Below, one piece after another: positions 35,786 through 48,125 of a DNA stretch of 64,000 nt (positions within the stretch are counted from its first letter, which is position 1; each line of letters begins with the position of its first letter). The notes under the pieces are model-generated. The model saw only the letters and a program-made list of their open reading frames with translations, was not told the DNA's origin and made no database searches. This DNA comes from Lycocorax pyrrhopterus obiensis (lineage: Eukaryota > Chordata > Aves > Passeriformes > Paradisaeidae): the NCBI GenBank assembly GCA_014706295.1, contig JACSVZ010000001.1, positions 85,372,237 through 85,436,236 on the forward strand, in the 5' to 3' direction. Both the position numbers and the translations under genes were made by a program.

Positions 35786-37149
35786 CCCTAGATATTAAAG
35801 AGAGATCCCCAAAAACTTCTGACCTCAGTGACTGGCATTTCCTGACAATGTAACTTGTGTCTGGGGAAAACAGTGTTCAAATCCTGGCTTGTAACATGCT
35901 GTGAAAACATTTCTCATTTTCATGTGGAAATAGGAGCTTCCAGTTAATACAATATCAGGAACAGACTCTCAAAATCAGCATAGAACACCTAGAAGTCAAA
36001 ATAAGCAATCTGGAAAACAAGCAATGGTCTGGGTCAGGCAGTTTGGTGATGAATGCTGGATAAACAGGAACCTACAAACTGATTTTGCAGGTTGGTGAAC
36101 AAATACAGAGGGTAACAGAGTTTAGCAGCATTTAGATTAAAATGTCATCCTGGTGTAAGTCTTAAGACCTTCCAGGCAGAAAAACCTCCATCTAACTATT
36201 GTGTGACAATTGTTCTTTTCTCTGAGATACCACTTTTAATAAGAACCACAGAAGTTTTTCAAATAGTTCTGGACAAGGAAACTCACACAATACCAAAATC
36301 AAGAGATAGCAAGGAGATTGAAAGGTATTTTAAGAAAGCTATAGTATATTAAAGTTCTGCAAGTTTGCTAGAAACATAATTCATGGTACCACCAAAGGGA
36401 AAGGATAGTATTAACTTGTCCATTTTTTATAAATCTCTAAGTTTGGAAAAAACCCCACACCTCTTTTATCAAGTTTAATTTATATTGTAAGATGAAATAA
36501 AAATTTTATGTTCTGTGTGGAAGTAGAAAAGGTCCTTAGTGAATGATCTTAAATTATCTCCTATTTGAATGAGTTAATTTTACTGAGAGAATTCTATCAA
36601 ACCTTTAATTAGGCTTAAATTGTACATCTAAAAAGTTGGCAATTTGACAGTGACCTCCTCAAAACACATTGATCCAAGTCAATGGAACAGGGAATGAAAT
36701 GTTAAAAATATAAAGCTTTTTCATTTTAGTCATGGGATTTTAGGTTTAGTGTGAAAGGTTGGGGCAAGGAACGACTATTAAAAAGATGATGTTTTCATTT
36801 TTCCCCCTCTCAAAGAAGTTTCTAATGATAGAGGTTCAATTAGTTAATCTTTGTACGGCACTTCAAAAAATGTACAGTGCTCTTCTGGACTTGTTCTGAG
36901 TCTCAACAAATTTGACAATGGACTTTTCATTGACTTCTATGAGAGATGAACTACACAGCTAAACTCAGACTTCCTGATGCTAAGGAAGAGATTTTGATAA
37001 GCTCAAATCTGTGAAGTAGATTTTCAAACACACTGATGACTTAATTTCTCATTTGGTTCATGATGAACCCTCAGTCTTTCAGAAATGTGACTTTTCAGTT
37101 TAGTCTCCCATTCCTGTCAAAATTGACTTCCTTAGTTCTTGATGTATAT
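35786..37149. other. Unique DNA, nothing recognised
   Basis: No transposon, exon or RNA gene is apparent. Confidence 0.55.
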
Positions 37150-37222
37150 CCTTGGAGGAGTTGGACTCTATGATCCTTACGGGTCCCTTCCAACCCAGGA
37201 CATTCCATGAATGTATTATGAT
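37150..37222 (+). mobile_element. CR1 LINE 3' tip
   Basis: A 70-bp scrap of plus-sense CR1: GGAGGAGTTGGACTCTATGA, TCCTTACGGGTCCCTTCCAA and CCCAGGACATTCCATGAATG. It belongs to the subfamily with the AGTTGGACTCGATGATCCTT block, like the copy at 7498-7703. Confidence 0.92.
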
Positions 37223-39129
37223 ATCTGTATGCACCTGCATTGAAACATCCCCACCCAAAAGCTCTGAAGCAGTCTACATTTACACGTCCATTTTCAGTGT
37301 GATTGAACATGCTGTGCCTCTTGCTGGTGATGTAACCAGTGGTTTCATAGTTTCTTTTAAAATGTGATGAAAATATAGATATCCTGACTTCTGCAGAACC
37401 CCATAAAAGTTGATGAAATCTGCCATTTGAGATCTGCTGGACAAGACACTTGTAGCCGACTTGGGTGGCTTTTCTCCCACACTACTGTAAAAATATGTTA
37501 TATTTGAGGTAAATGTCCAATATAATCTGTTCAATACAGTTCCATTTACTAGTCAGACTTAGAATTTCATGAAGGACAACATGCAAGCTTGTTTGAAAAG
37601 TTATTTTGGTTTTTTTTTTGTGTAAAACCTTGCAGACATTACTTAGATTTCTGTTATTAAATTCTTTACTAAACTGAATTCCATTTTCCCTTTTATTTCT
37701 CCCTTCAAATTCCCACAGAAAGTTTACAAACCACACTTTCCATCTTATCTCAGTTATCTTGATTGCTGTATTTCAGTGTAGCAGAAGATGAGTACTCAGA
37801 ATTCCAAGGTGTATTCTGTTGGGGTTTTTTTGTAAAATATATTACAATAGTTTTCTAAAAAAGTAACCATAGAGCATGGTGACATTAATTTTGTTCTTGA
37901 TCTGCATTTCGGGTTTGCCTACTCTATTTATGAGCATGAAATAAAAATTTCTCAAATCAGAATTTTATATTTTCTGTTATTTTAAGAAACTACATAGAAT
38001 AGTGTTAACATTGCTTACTTATTAATCTGGAATGACATAATTACAAATCCTTGAAAGAGCAGCAGGGAATTACTAACACTTAAATTGGAATTTCAGGACC
38101 TGATGACTTGGCAGTAATGATTTAGATTTTTAGCAGTTGTTTGAAGTTTATTTAAAATTTTTTATAAATATTTATGCTTGTTTAAAATTTCTATTGAAAA
38201 GTTTAAATCTGTGAGACTGTTTGGGGTGCCCAGATGCTGGTCTTTATTTCCAGTGCCCAGAGGCATCATCCTAATGGAATGGGGTTGATATCTTGTGACC
38301 AGCCCTTTCCACTACCCAGTGCACAGTGGAGGAGACTGAAAATACTTCAGTTTTCAGACTGATTAATTGGAGAGACCAAATTGCACAGTGGGCAAAGGAC
38401 CTTGGAAGTCTGGAGCTCATATATCCCTTTCCATCTGCCCATCTTGGCTATGACACAGAGCTGATAGAGACCAGCCACAGGGCCATTGGTAGACACCTGA
38501 ATGGAAACAGTCTTTCTCCTCTCTCCTTCAGTGATGTTATTTCTTCCTCTTATTCCTTTATTCTGGTGCAGCCTCAGAGAAACTACTGATGACTTGACAG
38601 TAACGTTTCACAGCACGTGATCAGGGGAAAACAAAATATTTTTAAGGCTCATGGTGAACTAAAAGGGCAACAGGGATGAACCCATGCACAGAAAATAATA
38701 AACAAGTTAAGCTTCTGTACAGAGGTTGTTCACCATAGGTGTTTGTCACAGGCCCAGTTCCCAAATTACCTGGACTGGTTTACCAGTGCCAAGTTAATAA
38801 TGTGTTATCTTAAGAGCAATAGCCTGCTGAGATAAGCAAAAAAACCCATGTGGTACTTACATTTGCCTGAGTTTCCCATTAAAAATGTCTGTAGTAAACT
38901 GTAGAAATGTGGAGGTGCTTACTGTGCAGATTTCCACAAAATTATTTCCATTTTTGGAATACTGTGTAAATTGACTGAAGGCATCAGGTGGGACCAAAAG
39001 CTCCATTAACATTTTCTTTCTCAAAATGCAGCAAATAGGTTTTGATACTGCACTTGGAGGTTATTTTCTCTTTGGGGCACAAAGTAACATGGAATGGCTT
39101 TGAGTTCTTTTGTTTCCAAATGTCCTTCA
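37223..39129. other. Unique DNA, nothing recognised
   Basis: AT-rich with T- and A-homopolymers (for example 37610-37620). No exon or named transposon is seen. Confidence 0.5.
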
Positions 39130-39400
39130 GCTTGCTAATTTCCAGGGCCCCGCCACTGTTCACTGTGATTCATTGCAGCGACGAATAACGAATGTCACTA
39201 AAATAGTGAGATCGCCTGAGCTATTTCAGAAATTAATGGACTGACTGTGATATACTGGAGCCTCTTTCATGCATCTATAATTGGAGTGCCAATTTATTTC
39301 CAATCATTTCAAGCACTGTAATTATTGTGCATCATTGTTGCCTGCTTAACATTCATATGGGACACTGCCACAATAATGCTGGCAGGAGGCCACATATTTT
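39130..39400. other. Candidate conserved non-coding block
   Basis: This block has a texture unlike its surroundings. It is free of homopolymers and repeats. It keeps several CpGs close together (GCAGCGACGAATAACGAATG near 39175-39194, and GATCGCC) in an otherwise CpG-poor region. It is dense in homeodomain- and CCAAT-like words (CTAATTTCC, CCAATTTATT, CCAATCATTT, GTAATTATTG). These are traits of vertebrate conserved enhancers, but conservation itself cannot be seen from one sequence. No open frame suggests an exon. Confidence 0.3.
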
Positions 39401-39767
39401 ACTACTGAAATGAATGGTAAAAATGAGAGGTAATATACAAAGCAACAGAACTTTAAATTTTGTTTAGAGGTTTTGTTCTGGCTAAACAAGTAATTCTGCT
39501 CATGGTAGAATGGTACAGAAAAAACTCACCTTCATACAATTTCAATAAAAGTATTTTCTGAGTGGACAATAAGTCAGTCAGGTAGGAAAAAAAATAAATC
39601 TAATATTTTAAATAAAATTTCCATAGTCTTTAATTTCCAAACAATTATTCACATTTCAGTTGGACAAAGAAGTCAAATTATTTTCCAGGAAAATGAAAAT
39701 GCAGCAAGATTTTTAACTTTGTTTATAGCAGTAAAATAAGGAATCATGAGGGCTGAAAGTGACCTAA

Positions 39768-39905
39768 TGAAGTCTGTGGTCTTGAAGACCTCAAAGCAGT
39801 GTCATCTAGAGCAGATTTCTCAGGGCTATGTCTAGTGAGGTCCATGGCCTTGAGGACTATAATGTAAGATCAGACAGATCAGGTTTCTCAAAGCTGTGTC
39901 TAGTC
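39768..39905 (+). repeat. Diverged ~69-bp tandem duplication inside CR1
   Basis: Copy 1 (39768-39835) and copy 2 (39836-39905) align end to end. TGAAGTCTGTGGTCTTGAAG pairs with TGAGGTCCATGGCCTTGAGG, and CAGATTTCTCAGGGCTATGT with CAGGTTTCTCAAAGCTGTGT, both followed by CTAGT. Divergence between copies is considerable, so the duplication is old, possibly dating from soon after the CR1 inserted. Confidence 0.7.
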
Positions 39906-40051
39906 TCCACACATGAGTACTCCATAACTTCTTTGGACAAGCTATTCCAGGGTTTGACAACATGCAGAGTAAAACTTATTTTTCTTGTGTTGAAACAGGA
40001 TTTTCTGTAATTCAGTTTGTATCTGTTGCCTTTTATCCGTTTCTTGGACAC
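39857..40051 (-). pseudogene. CR1 ORF2 C-terminal remnant
   Basis: The minus-strand frame of 65 codons includes VKPWNSLSKEVMEYS, which corresponds to the conserved VVKHWNRLPREVVDAP segment near the end of CR1 ORF2. Upstream and downstream parts are lost or shifted. It has no function as a protein. Confidence 0.65.
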
Positions 40052-40100
40052 AACTGAGAGGAGTCTGGCTCCATCTTTACAGCCTCATAATGAATAGTGA

Positions 40101-43100
40101 AAAGATTCACAAATAGGTATATCTAAACAACAAAGCTGATCAACTCCAAAGTTTCTACCCATGTCATCCATACTACAGATAATCCCCAGAGTTTTCTAGC
40201 TGCAGTGTAGAGCAAAGCTAACAGTTGCCAGTTGGAGAAATTCTGGTGTGGGAAAGAACTAACTTCACTTTGGGACCTGCACCCCACAGACACTCCAGAT
40301 GAAGACAGTGGCCAAGTCTGGTTCCTGGGCACGCAAAACAAGGTAAAAACAGGTGTAGCCAAAAGCAATTAAGCAGCTGGTCACTAGCAATGCATTCTTA
40401 CTCATATGCTTTTTCCATCTTGGTAGGACTTTTCTGTGTTGTTAGACACTTCCCTGAACCTGGTGTGATTTTAAGTTTGGTGATTTTTTTCAGGATTTAA
40501 GAATGAGAGATAGAGCATCTATGAAAAAAAATCCCCTTGCTCAAGACTGCATTATGAAATTGTTGAGAAAGGCAATGATGGCGTTAGGATGCAAATTAGA
40601 ATTCAGTTGCTGTGTCAGAGCAGTGAAGGAATTCCCTACCTGAGAGCATTGTAAAGTCTGAGAAAAACATCACCATTATCCAGAAAGGTCACCAAAAGAA
40701 GCCAATTAGAATTCTGGAAGGAATAAATCTTTAATAGTGCCCTCCTTGGAAAGGTCAAATAGAACTCTGCATTGGTCTCTTAGTCCCCAGAAGGCATCGG
40801 CAGTATTTTACTTGATGTAAATTGTTATAACTCTGCAAAAGTTACTGAGAAATTGATCTTTGTGTCAACTAGGGACAAACACCATTTTACCAAACACAGG
40901 CAAACTTCAGCTGCATCAAAATCAAAATAATTGTATTCAAAAGTAGCTGGATTGTCTTCCACATATGCCACGTGCAATAATGAAGTCCTGCAGTATAAAA
41001 ATGCTGTGTCAAAGACGATCAAATTTAATTCATGGAATACTTTTTGTGTCCCCTGATGTGCTGCATGATATAAGGTGTAAAATGCTCAAGTTTTCCAAAT
41101 GAAACTATTTGTCACCATGCATATGACATTGAAAACAACTTTAAAAACCACAGGACAGTTTCAATGCTTCCCTTAAAATATGTGAGCATGCAGTGAGAGC
41201 ATTCTGTTGTGCCCAAAGCCAAAATATTCTATTTTAAGCCTGCGGGGAACCAGCTGGAGGAGATGAGAAAAGCAGTGACATGGGTGATTCCTTCAGGGAC
41301 AGAGTACAATCACTCTAGAAGGCTTTTGGTTGCTGAAGATAAGAAAAATGACTGTAAAACATAAAGCTGGAAAAGGTGGTGATGAGATGATGAGCAACGT
41401 GAGATGAGTGAGAGAGATGACTTGAAAACCATTAGAAAGATGATATCATAAGAAAATCTCTGTTCAAATAAATATTGGGACAGAAGTTCATAAAATGCAG
41501 ATGAAGCAAAGAAGAAACAAAGATGACCATTTTCACGAAATAAAGACCCATTTAAGGAGAGCACTTAAAAATAACTAACCAGACCAAGACCAGATATATA
41601 CTTTCTTGCATGTATTACAGAAATCTAAAACTAAAAAAGGTGAATCGGATAATATTTTATGAAAAGAAAATATTAATCTCCTTGATTCATATGGTAGCTA
41701 GTGAGATACTGAAGTTGCAAGATGCAAATAATATAGGAACGAAAAAGCAAGTTGTACTGATGAAAGAACATCACTGTACATAAAAGAAAACAAGGTTTCA
41801 GGAAGAATGTTGCAAAATTGGCAGATTGACATAATCACATGTGCAAGGTACAAACAATAATTTTGCTCTGATCAGAGGCAGACATTTACACTTAGTACAC
41901 TCAATATCTTCCCTCCAGCCTGCCTTGTGCAAGTGGGATGGGGACTTGGGAACAGATTGAGACTTAGGCTTAAAGACAAATAAAGAAGGAGACAATTAAC
42001 GCAGAGATAGTTGATGGCTCCTGGTCAAAGACGAGAAAGTTTTCAGGGCTACGACAAGTCTACTTATTTGAATAGCAGCTATGCCACTGGGGTCTTCACA
42101 GACTGCATCAGTGAGGGCATGAGAGAGAGCTCAGGGTCTCTGTGCAAGTAGCTGGCAGAAAGGGCAGAGCAGCCAGCAGAGTGCAGTCCCATCTGCCAGT
42201 AATCAAATACAAGAAAATAAACCATATACTTAAAAATGTTCCCTGATGTGGGCAACTGATGTATCCTGGGGAGTAGGCTGCTGCTATTTTTTTAGATGGT
42301 GATCCCGGGTCACATATATGAGTACCTATACGTAGACACGGTGAATTAGTAGCTAAGAATGGGGTAATAAACCATAATATAAATTAAATGACTTTGTAGT
42401 GCAGCTCAGAAAAGAATATTCACTAATCAAGCATATAATTACTGAGCTTTTATGCTTATTACGTGGTCAGTCAGTTAATGGTTGTGTAGCAGCAAAGGCA
42501 AGAAGCATTTTGTCAAAGCCTATCTGAAATGTGCAAAGGCACTTGTTTAACAAATGATACTAAAGCAGATAAAACCTTTACACAGTAGCAGTTTTGTCTA
42601 TTTGTTTTGCCAACTGTTTATCAACAATTTTTTTCACGTGCTGACCTAGGGAATTAAAGAATGGCTGGTGTGGAATGAAAGCAAAAGAAAGCCTCCTTTG
42701 GAGATTTGCTGTAAAAAAAGTCTCTCTCAAAAATGTTTTTGAGTTTCTTCTGACGTAGTTATAAAAAACTCAGAAGCATTTTTTAATTAGGAAAAAGTGT
42801 CGGAGATCAGAGGTAGCCATTTTCCAGGGAGGCTAGCAGCTCTACTGAAATGTGCTACAATGGCAGCATATAAACTGGTACAAACACATAAATAATTACC
42901 AGCATATACCTCAGCTACATCATACACTTGGGACTAGGATGCACGGCTATACTGCCTAGACATGCATAAATAACACATTTCATCTCCCACCACTAGCCTT
43001 GAGTCTGAGTAAGAAACACAAGCAGATAACATACAGATGCCTACTATTTCTTAACAGCTTTGAAGACTTCAATGTTTGCATTTTCACTATTCCCTTCCCC

Positions 43101-45907
43101 CCCATCCCCACTCCTCAAAATCACAAGACCTAGAAAAATCCATTAGCGACACTGAAATGGAAGGTTTTCATGTGATCAAGGGCTCCTAAAGTTTGGGACT
43201 TTAAAGAAAAAATTCAAAATACCCTAAGAGCTATTACACTGAAATGTGTTCATTGCAACTGAGTAGACAGAGAAGTCCTGTGAAACCAACATACTCCAGG
43301 CAAAACTGGAGCAGTCTTGCAACGTTTGATCTCAGGAATAGCACCCTCTAAATAACTCACACCTACACGCCATGTCACAGTTAGCATATCTCCTGCTTAA
43401 CTGTGTATCCACACAGGCTATTTTCTCCTGAAATAGAGATTCTTTGACAATGAAAAGGAATCAATAAGGACACCCTTAATTAGTTAAAGTGCAGCTCCAG
43501 GGCATTGGCTATGTAAACAACTGTCTTATGGTCATAGGATCTGAATATTTCTTATATCTAAAGTGTATTGCAACAAGAAAATTTATGTTTATCTCAAACA
43601 CCTGGACTCTCTGGCTACCTATTTACGAGTACAATAAATATGCTAAGGATTGTTTTCTGGTGATAAGGACTACTGGCATGAACATAATGTTAAAATCTTT
43701 CAGCCTCAATAACATGATGCCTGCATCCAAACTGCCTATTGAGAGTGATCCCTGGTGCCTGCTAACTTCTGAACACTTCCCAGAAATTGCTCAGGTGTGC
43801 ACTAACCAGGCTGGGGCCAAAAGTATGGACAGGGATTGCTATAGCAGCTTACCTGTAGAGCTGATTGAATTCCAATCCCTGAGGATACTTTCTGGTGCTG
43901 TTTATCAGTCTAAATGTAGCATAAATGTAATTTATCAGTATAAATGTAACCTCAGTTTTAGACAGGTAGTCTGGGTTTTATTGTTGATTCTTTTCTTGTG
44001 AAACCATGGTCTGCTAGGAAAGCATGGCAATGGACAAACTGGAGTTGAAAACAACTGAAGATGCTAAAAAAAAAAAAAATCCAACTTTCTAAGAATTTCG
44101 GGGGAAAAAACCCCACATTTTTATTCAAACCCTGATATATAGTTTCTTTGTTTAAACAAAAAAAATACGACAATCCCTTGAATCCTGCACACTTGTGCAA
44201 AGCCTGCTAGAAATAAAGCAGAACAACAGTCTTGACTTCCCCCATCTTATAAGGTTAAAAAAAAAATTATAATCATCATATTATAGCACTTGTATATAAC
44301 ATTTACCATGCAATGCATTCTGGACAGAATGCTGGGACTTCCAAAGAGTATGAGCCAAGCAATCTGAGGCTTATATAATTCGTTATGACCCTCATGACCA
44401 ACTGAACATTGCTTAGAGTTTATCTTGTCACTGGGAACATTTTTTTCTGTTCCTCAGAAGTGATGTACTACATGCTTACACAGAAAAATTACTACTATCT
44501 TAAAGCATCTCAGTGCTTTCAGAATGGATGCACTCAGTATCTTAATAATTGGACTAAATACATGGATTGCCTCACTTGGTTTTTTTTTTTTGAACTCAAA
44601 AAGATTAAAATTGAGGTCTCCAAAGGCATGCCAGTACATAACTCCTAAAGGAGTTAGACACTTAACTATTACTTTTTTTCAACTGGGAATGAAGAGCTAA
44701 AATAACAGTTACAGACTATAATCTGTTTCTGAATATTGGAGAACCATCAGACAATCAAACTGGCAAACTCGAGACTGTTGTGTTATGCTGTGCATATCAG
44801 CAGCAGGGTGAAACAGCTCAAAAGGAGCACTTTTATCTAGGTGGTGGTAAACCTTTTTTTCACCACACATGTATCCGATCACAAGACACAAATGTCTTGT
44901 CTTGAAAGCTCATTTTTAATTGAACTTTTCTTTATAGTGTTCCGTGAAGGCACAATATTGAGCATAAATAGCAACTTACGGATTTGTTCTCAAGATAGAT
45001 ATGTTTTAAATATAAAGGCTTGTTGGTGTAAAGAGAAAGACACCTCACTTGCTGAACATCTCCGTTATTCATACACAAAATAAGTGCTTTGAGTGCTACA
45101 GTCTCAGTTCCCATAGGACTGTGCAAATTCCAACTTTCAATGCCACAGATTTTTCCCTAGAATACTGAATTGTGTCATATAGTTTTCAGCCCAGCAGCAC
45201 CTGAGGAGTATACAAAGGCAGAAGAAGTAATTTAATGTACTGTGACTTATTTAATCTGTTCTAACGTTAACATGATCATTTATTTTATGTTCCTTCCAAG
45301 CCTGTTACATTTTCCTTAACATGAGTCAGAGATGTATTTGTTAATGCTTCAGCAGTGCTTTTGTTACTGCTGCTCCAGGGGAGGGAAGATAATTTTGATT
45401 CTTCTCGGAGCATATTCGGAATATTTTTCAGTTCCCCAGGTTGGTTGGCAGAAGTGGAATTGGGCCAGCAGTTTTGTCACAGTTTTGCAAATATTTAGGT
45501 ACTGAAAGGAGTGAGCGAGCATGCAGTAAAATTTGCACATGGGTCAAAATATGTTAGGGTCCAAACTCACAAGCAGATGAAGTAATTTGACAGCTGATGA
45601 GGACTGTGACAATCTCAAAACAGAATACTTCTCAGGGAATTTCTAAGGCAGGTAATAGGAATAGCTGAAGGGAGGAGAATATATGAAACAGAACCTGTCG
45701 GGTTTTTGATATGTTACACTCTCCTCTACACAGGGGTTAAGACACTTCTGAGATCTGAGAAGCAAGTTTGGTGCCTTTTGTTGTATGTCCTTTTTGCTAC
45801 TTCTTTTACCTATCAGTTCAAGTCAACAAGTAGCTTTGGTATTGATAAGGCCAACTGTTGCAAAAGGCAATATCTACTGTACAAAAACTGTCCCAGCCAA
45901 GGACATT
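40101..45907. other. 5.8 kb of unique DNA, nothing recognised
   Basis: No transposon, RNA gene or exon is recognised. A plus-strand open stretch at 43489-44001 runs about 157 codons from its first ATG (43528). It has no recognisable motif, and its last third contains a small TTTATCAGT..TAAATGTA duplication (about 43900-43950). Homopolymers lie at about 44066-44078 (A) and 44580-44592 (T). Confidence 0.5.
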
Positions 45908-46062
45908 TAATTTTTCAGGTTTGAAATGACCTCCAAGGTCATCAAGTCCAAGCACTAGCTCAGCACCACCACAGTCACCACTAAACCATGACCCCAAATG
46001 CCATATCCATGTGCTTTTTGAAAGCCTTGTGGGAATGATACACACACTCTCATCTACACCCT
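45908..46062 (-). mobile_element. CR1 LINE 3' end, older subfamily
   Basis: The plus strand shows TTTGAAATGACCTCCAAGGT, CATCAAGTCCAAGCACTAGC, CACCACTAAACCATGACCCC and GCCATATCCATGTGCTTTTT. This corresponds to the CR1 subfamily whose tail reads CTTCAAGGTCATCTAGTCCA ... CCACTAAACCATGTCCC ... in reverse complement. It shares that subfamily with the copy starting at 47616. Confidence 0.85.
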
Positions 46063-47615
46063 CTCTTAATGAAGACTCTGTCTTCCCCTGTCTTTTCAGT
46101 CTTGAGTAGAGCGTGGTGGATTATTCCGCCCACTGATCTCCATCGAAGCAGGCTGTTAACTATCTCTAGCAGCACTAAGATTTGGCATGGCTCTGGCACA
46201 ACTCCATGGAAACCAACATGTCAGTTCTTGTCTTTGCCAAGTTTGGACTTGGGGTCCTTGGTACAGAGTTAGGCAGCCAGCCTCTCCTGACTGGGGCTCC
46301 ATCTTTTATTTGCTATTTTTTTTATAGTTGCTAGATTTATTTGTTAATTATTATTTAAATTGCGAGAATTGTTTGGAAATAGCTTGTTTTCCTTTTTTAT
46401 AACTCATTTAAGTTAAGCTTCTGGAAGCAGTATACAGGAACAATGATAAACACACTTTAACTGCAGTTTCCTTAGATGGTTCCTTTAATGGGCTCATAAA
46501 TACAGTTGCTGGTTGTTTATTCTTTCATTAACAGGATCTATGGTTTAACAAAAAAAAAATCCAGTGAATCTGCAAATCTCTGTATTTCCTTTTGTAATAG
46601 TTGTAGAAAATTTAGGTTCAGAAGAACTCCAGACCAATATTCCTCAAGTTTGAGCTCATAATGCCACATGATGTCTTGAGTTTGGGAGTGAAAATTGAGA
46701 TGATATAATGTTTTCTTCTTGCCTTACTGTGAAGAAATCAGTCTGGAAGAGGGAAGCAGAAGAAATCAGGGAGAGGTTTGTTGGGTTATCTGAGACTCAG
46801 TTGATGGGTGAGATCTGATGCTCCATCATATCTATCTCTCTATCTCTCTATCTCTCTATCTTTATCATATATGTTGCCATCTGTCTTCCTTGTTTCTCTC
46901 TGTTACATAATTTTAAAGGAAGATAAATAACTCACCATTCATTTTCATGAATACAGGTATTTATAATTAATATTAATGAGCACATTTCCAAAAGATGACA
47001 TCTCCTTGTAAGCAGGATGACACCTGCTGTGTGTGATTATTTCCATGTTAATGAGAGGTAGTGCCCATTTCACTTGGAAGGAAAGGTGAATTTATCCGTT
47101 TCTGTGTGGATGAGAAGGGAACTTACTCTGAGACAGACATTAATACCTAAAGCCTTGGGGCTACCCTGTAAAGCAAAAGCTTCTGAACTCCTTTACTCAC
47201 TTTAAAGCTGAGTTCACAAATTGCTGTCCTTGAGGGTGAAAGGAAAGATAATAAAATTTGAAGAAAAGTGAAGTAAAGTTTGTCTGACTACTTCTTTAAT
47301 TGAAGCTTTGCGTGTGCAAGCACTTCCTGTCATCATTATGTATATGTGCCCAGTAGCACAAGATCTGCTGCCCTTCTGTGCCTGGAAATTCTCTCGCTGT
47401 GAAAGAAAAAGTGCATCACATTTTAGGTAATCACTGACTTTTTAATTTTTAGCTTCCACCACTTCCTTTCTCCTTTGTGGCCTCTGGATTTCTGTGAAGA
47501 AGGTCCTTGCATAGCACATTAAGGCTTTGATATGAACTACTGCCTTGCTCCCCAAGAGCCAGGTGTCTCATTTCGCTTCTGGGAGGAAAGCAAAGCTATA
47601 GGCTCTCTTGTTGCA
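46063..47615. other. Unique DNA with one microsatellite
   Basis: Contains a TATCTCTC tandem (46829-46866). The segment 46080-46280 is somewhat richer in GC, but I recognise no exon or repeat. The part near 46950-47080 looks free of repeats. Confidence 0.5.
46829..46866 (+). repeat. (TATCTCTC)n microsatellite
   Basis: TATC followed by almost four units of TATCTCTC, then TATCTTTATC. A tetranucleotide TATC/TCTC compound repeat. Confidence 0.9.
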
Positions 47616-47882
47616 TCATAGAATAGAATAGAATAATAGATCAATTAAGGTTGGAAAAGACCTCTAAGTTCATGGAGTTCAACTGTCAACCCAGCACTGC
47701 TGTGTTCATCACTAAACCGTGTCCCCAGCTGTCACATCCACAGGTTTTGAACAGTTTCAGGGATTTAATTCCACCGCTTCCCTGGGTAGACAGGCCCACT
47801 GCCTGCCTGTCCTTTCAGTGAGGAAATTTTTTCTAATATCTAATCTAAACCTTCCCTGGTGCAACTTGCAACCATTTAAGCT
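47616..47882 (-). mobile_element. CR1 LINE 3' end with TAGAA microsatellite tail
   Basis: The plus strand starts TCATAGAATAGAATAGAATA, an expanded version of the CR1 terminal repeat. It continues AGGTTGGAAAAGACCTCTAA, CAACCCAGCACTGCTGTGTT, CACTAAACCGTGTCCCCAGC and TGAGGAAATTTTTTCTAATA. This is the reverse complement of about 265 bp of the CR1 tail of the CACTAAACC subfamily. It is truncated on its 5' side at about 47882, immediately before a plus-strand CR1. Confidence 0.94.
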
Positions 47883-47899
47883 GGATAATCCTTTAAAAA

Positions 47900-48125
47900 G
47901 GATAGATTTAGATGAAGAAATTATTTTCTATAAGGGTGGTAAGGCATTGGAACAGGCTGCCCAGAGACATTGTGGACTCCCCCTCCCTGCAGGTGTTCAA
48001 GGTCAGGCTGGATGGGGCTCTGAGCAACCTGGTCTAGGGGAAAGTGTCCCTGCCCAGGGAAGGGAGATAGAACTAGGTGATCCTTAATGTCCCTGAGAAC
48101 TGGAACCATTCTCTGATTCTATGAT
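47900..48125 (+). mobile_element. CR1 LINE 3' end
   Basis: Plus-sense CR1 tail: GGATAGATTTAGATGAAGAA, GGTGGTAAGGCATTGGAACA, GGCTGCCCAGAGACATTGTG, AAGGTCAGGCTGGATGGGGC and AACCTGGTCTAGGGGAAAGT, ending CTCTGATTCTATGAT. Its 5' truncation point lies only about 18 bp from that of the minus-strand copy at 47616-47882, giving a divergent back-to-back pair. Confidence 0.95.

Larger units (their letters stand above)
39738..40100 (-). mobile_element. CR1 LINE fragment, older subfamily, with internal duplication
   Basis: The plus strand shows AATCATGAGGGCTGAAAGTG, CAGATTTCTCAGGGCTATGT, GACAAGCTATTCCAGGGTTT and GAGGAGTCTGGCTCCATCTT, which match the reverse complement of an older CR1 tail and ORF2 C-terminus. 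On the minus strand at about 39930-39955 the frame reads VKPWNSLSKEV, the usual VxxWNxLPxEV motif. An imperfect tandem duplication of about 69 bp lies inside its 3' UTR part. Confidence 0.85.

Noticed and set aside
43489..44001. Plus-strand open frame, about 157 codons from its first ATG at 43528
   Set aside because: No recognisable domain, AT-driven composition, a local duplication near its end, and no splice or promoter context. Length is within what chance allows in 64 kb on six frames.
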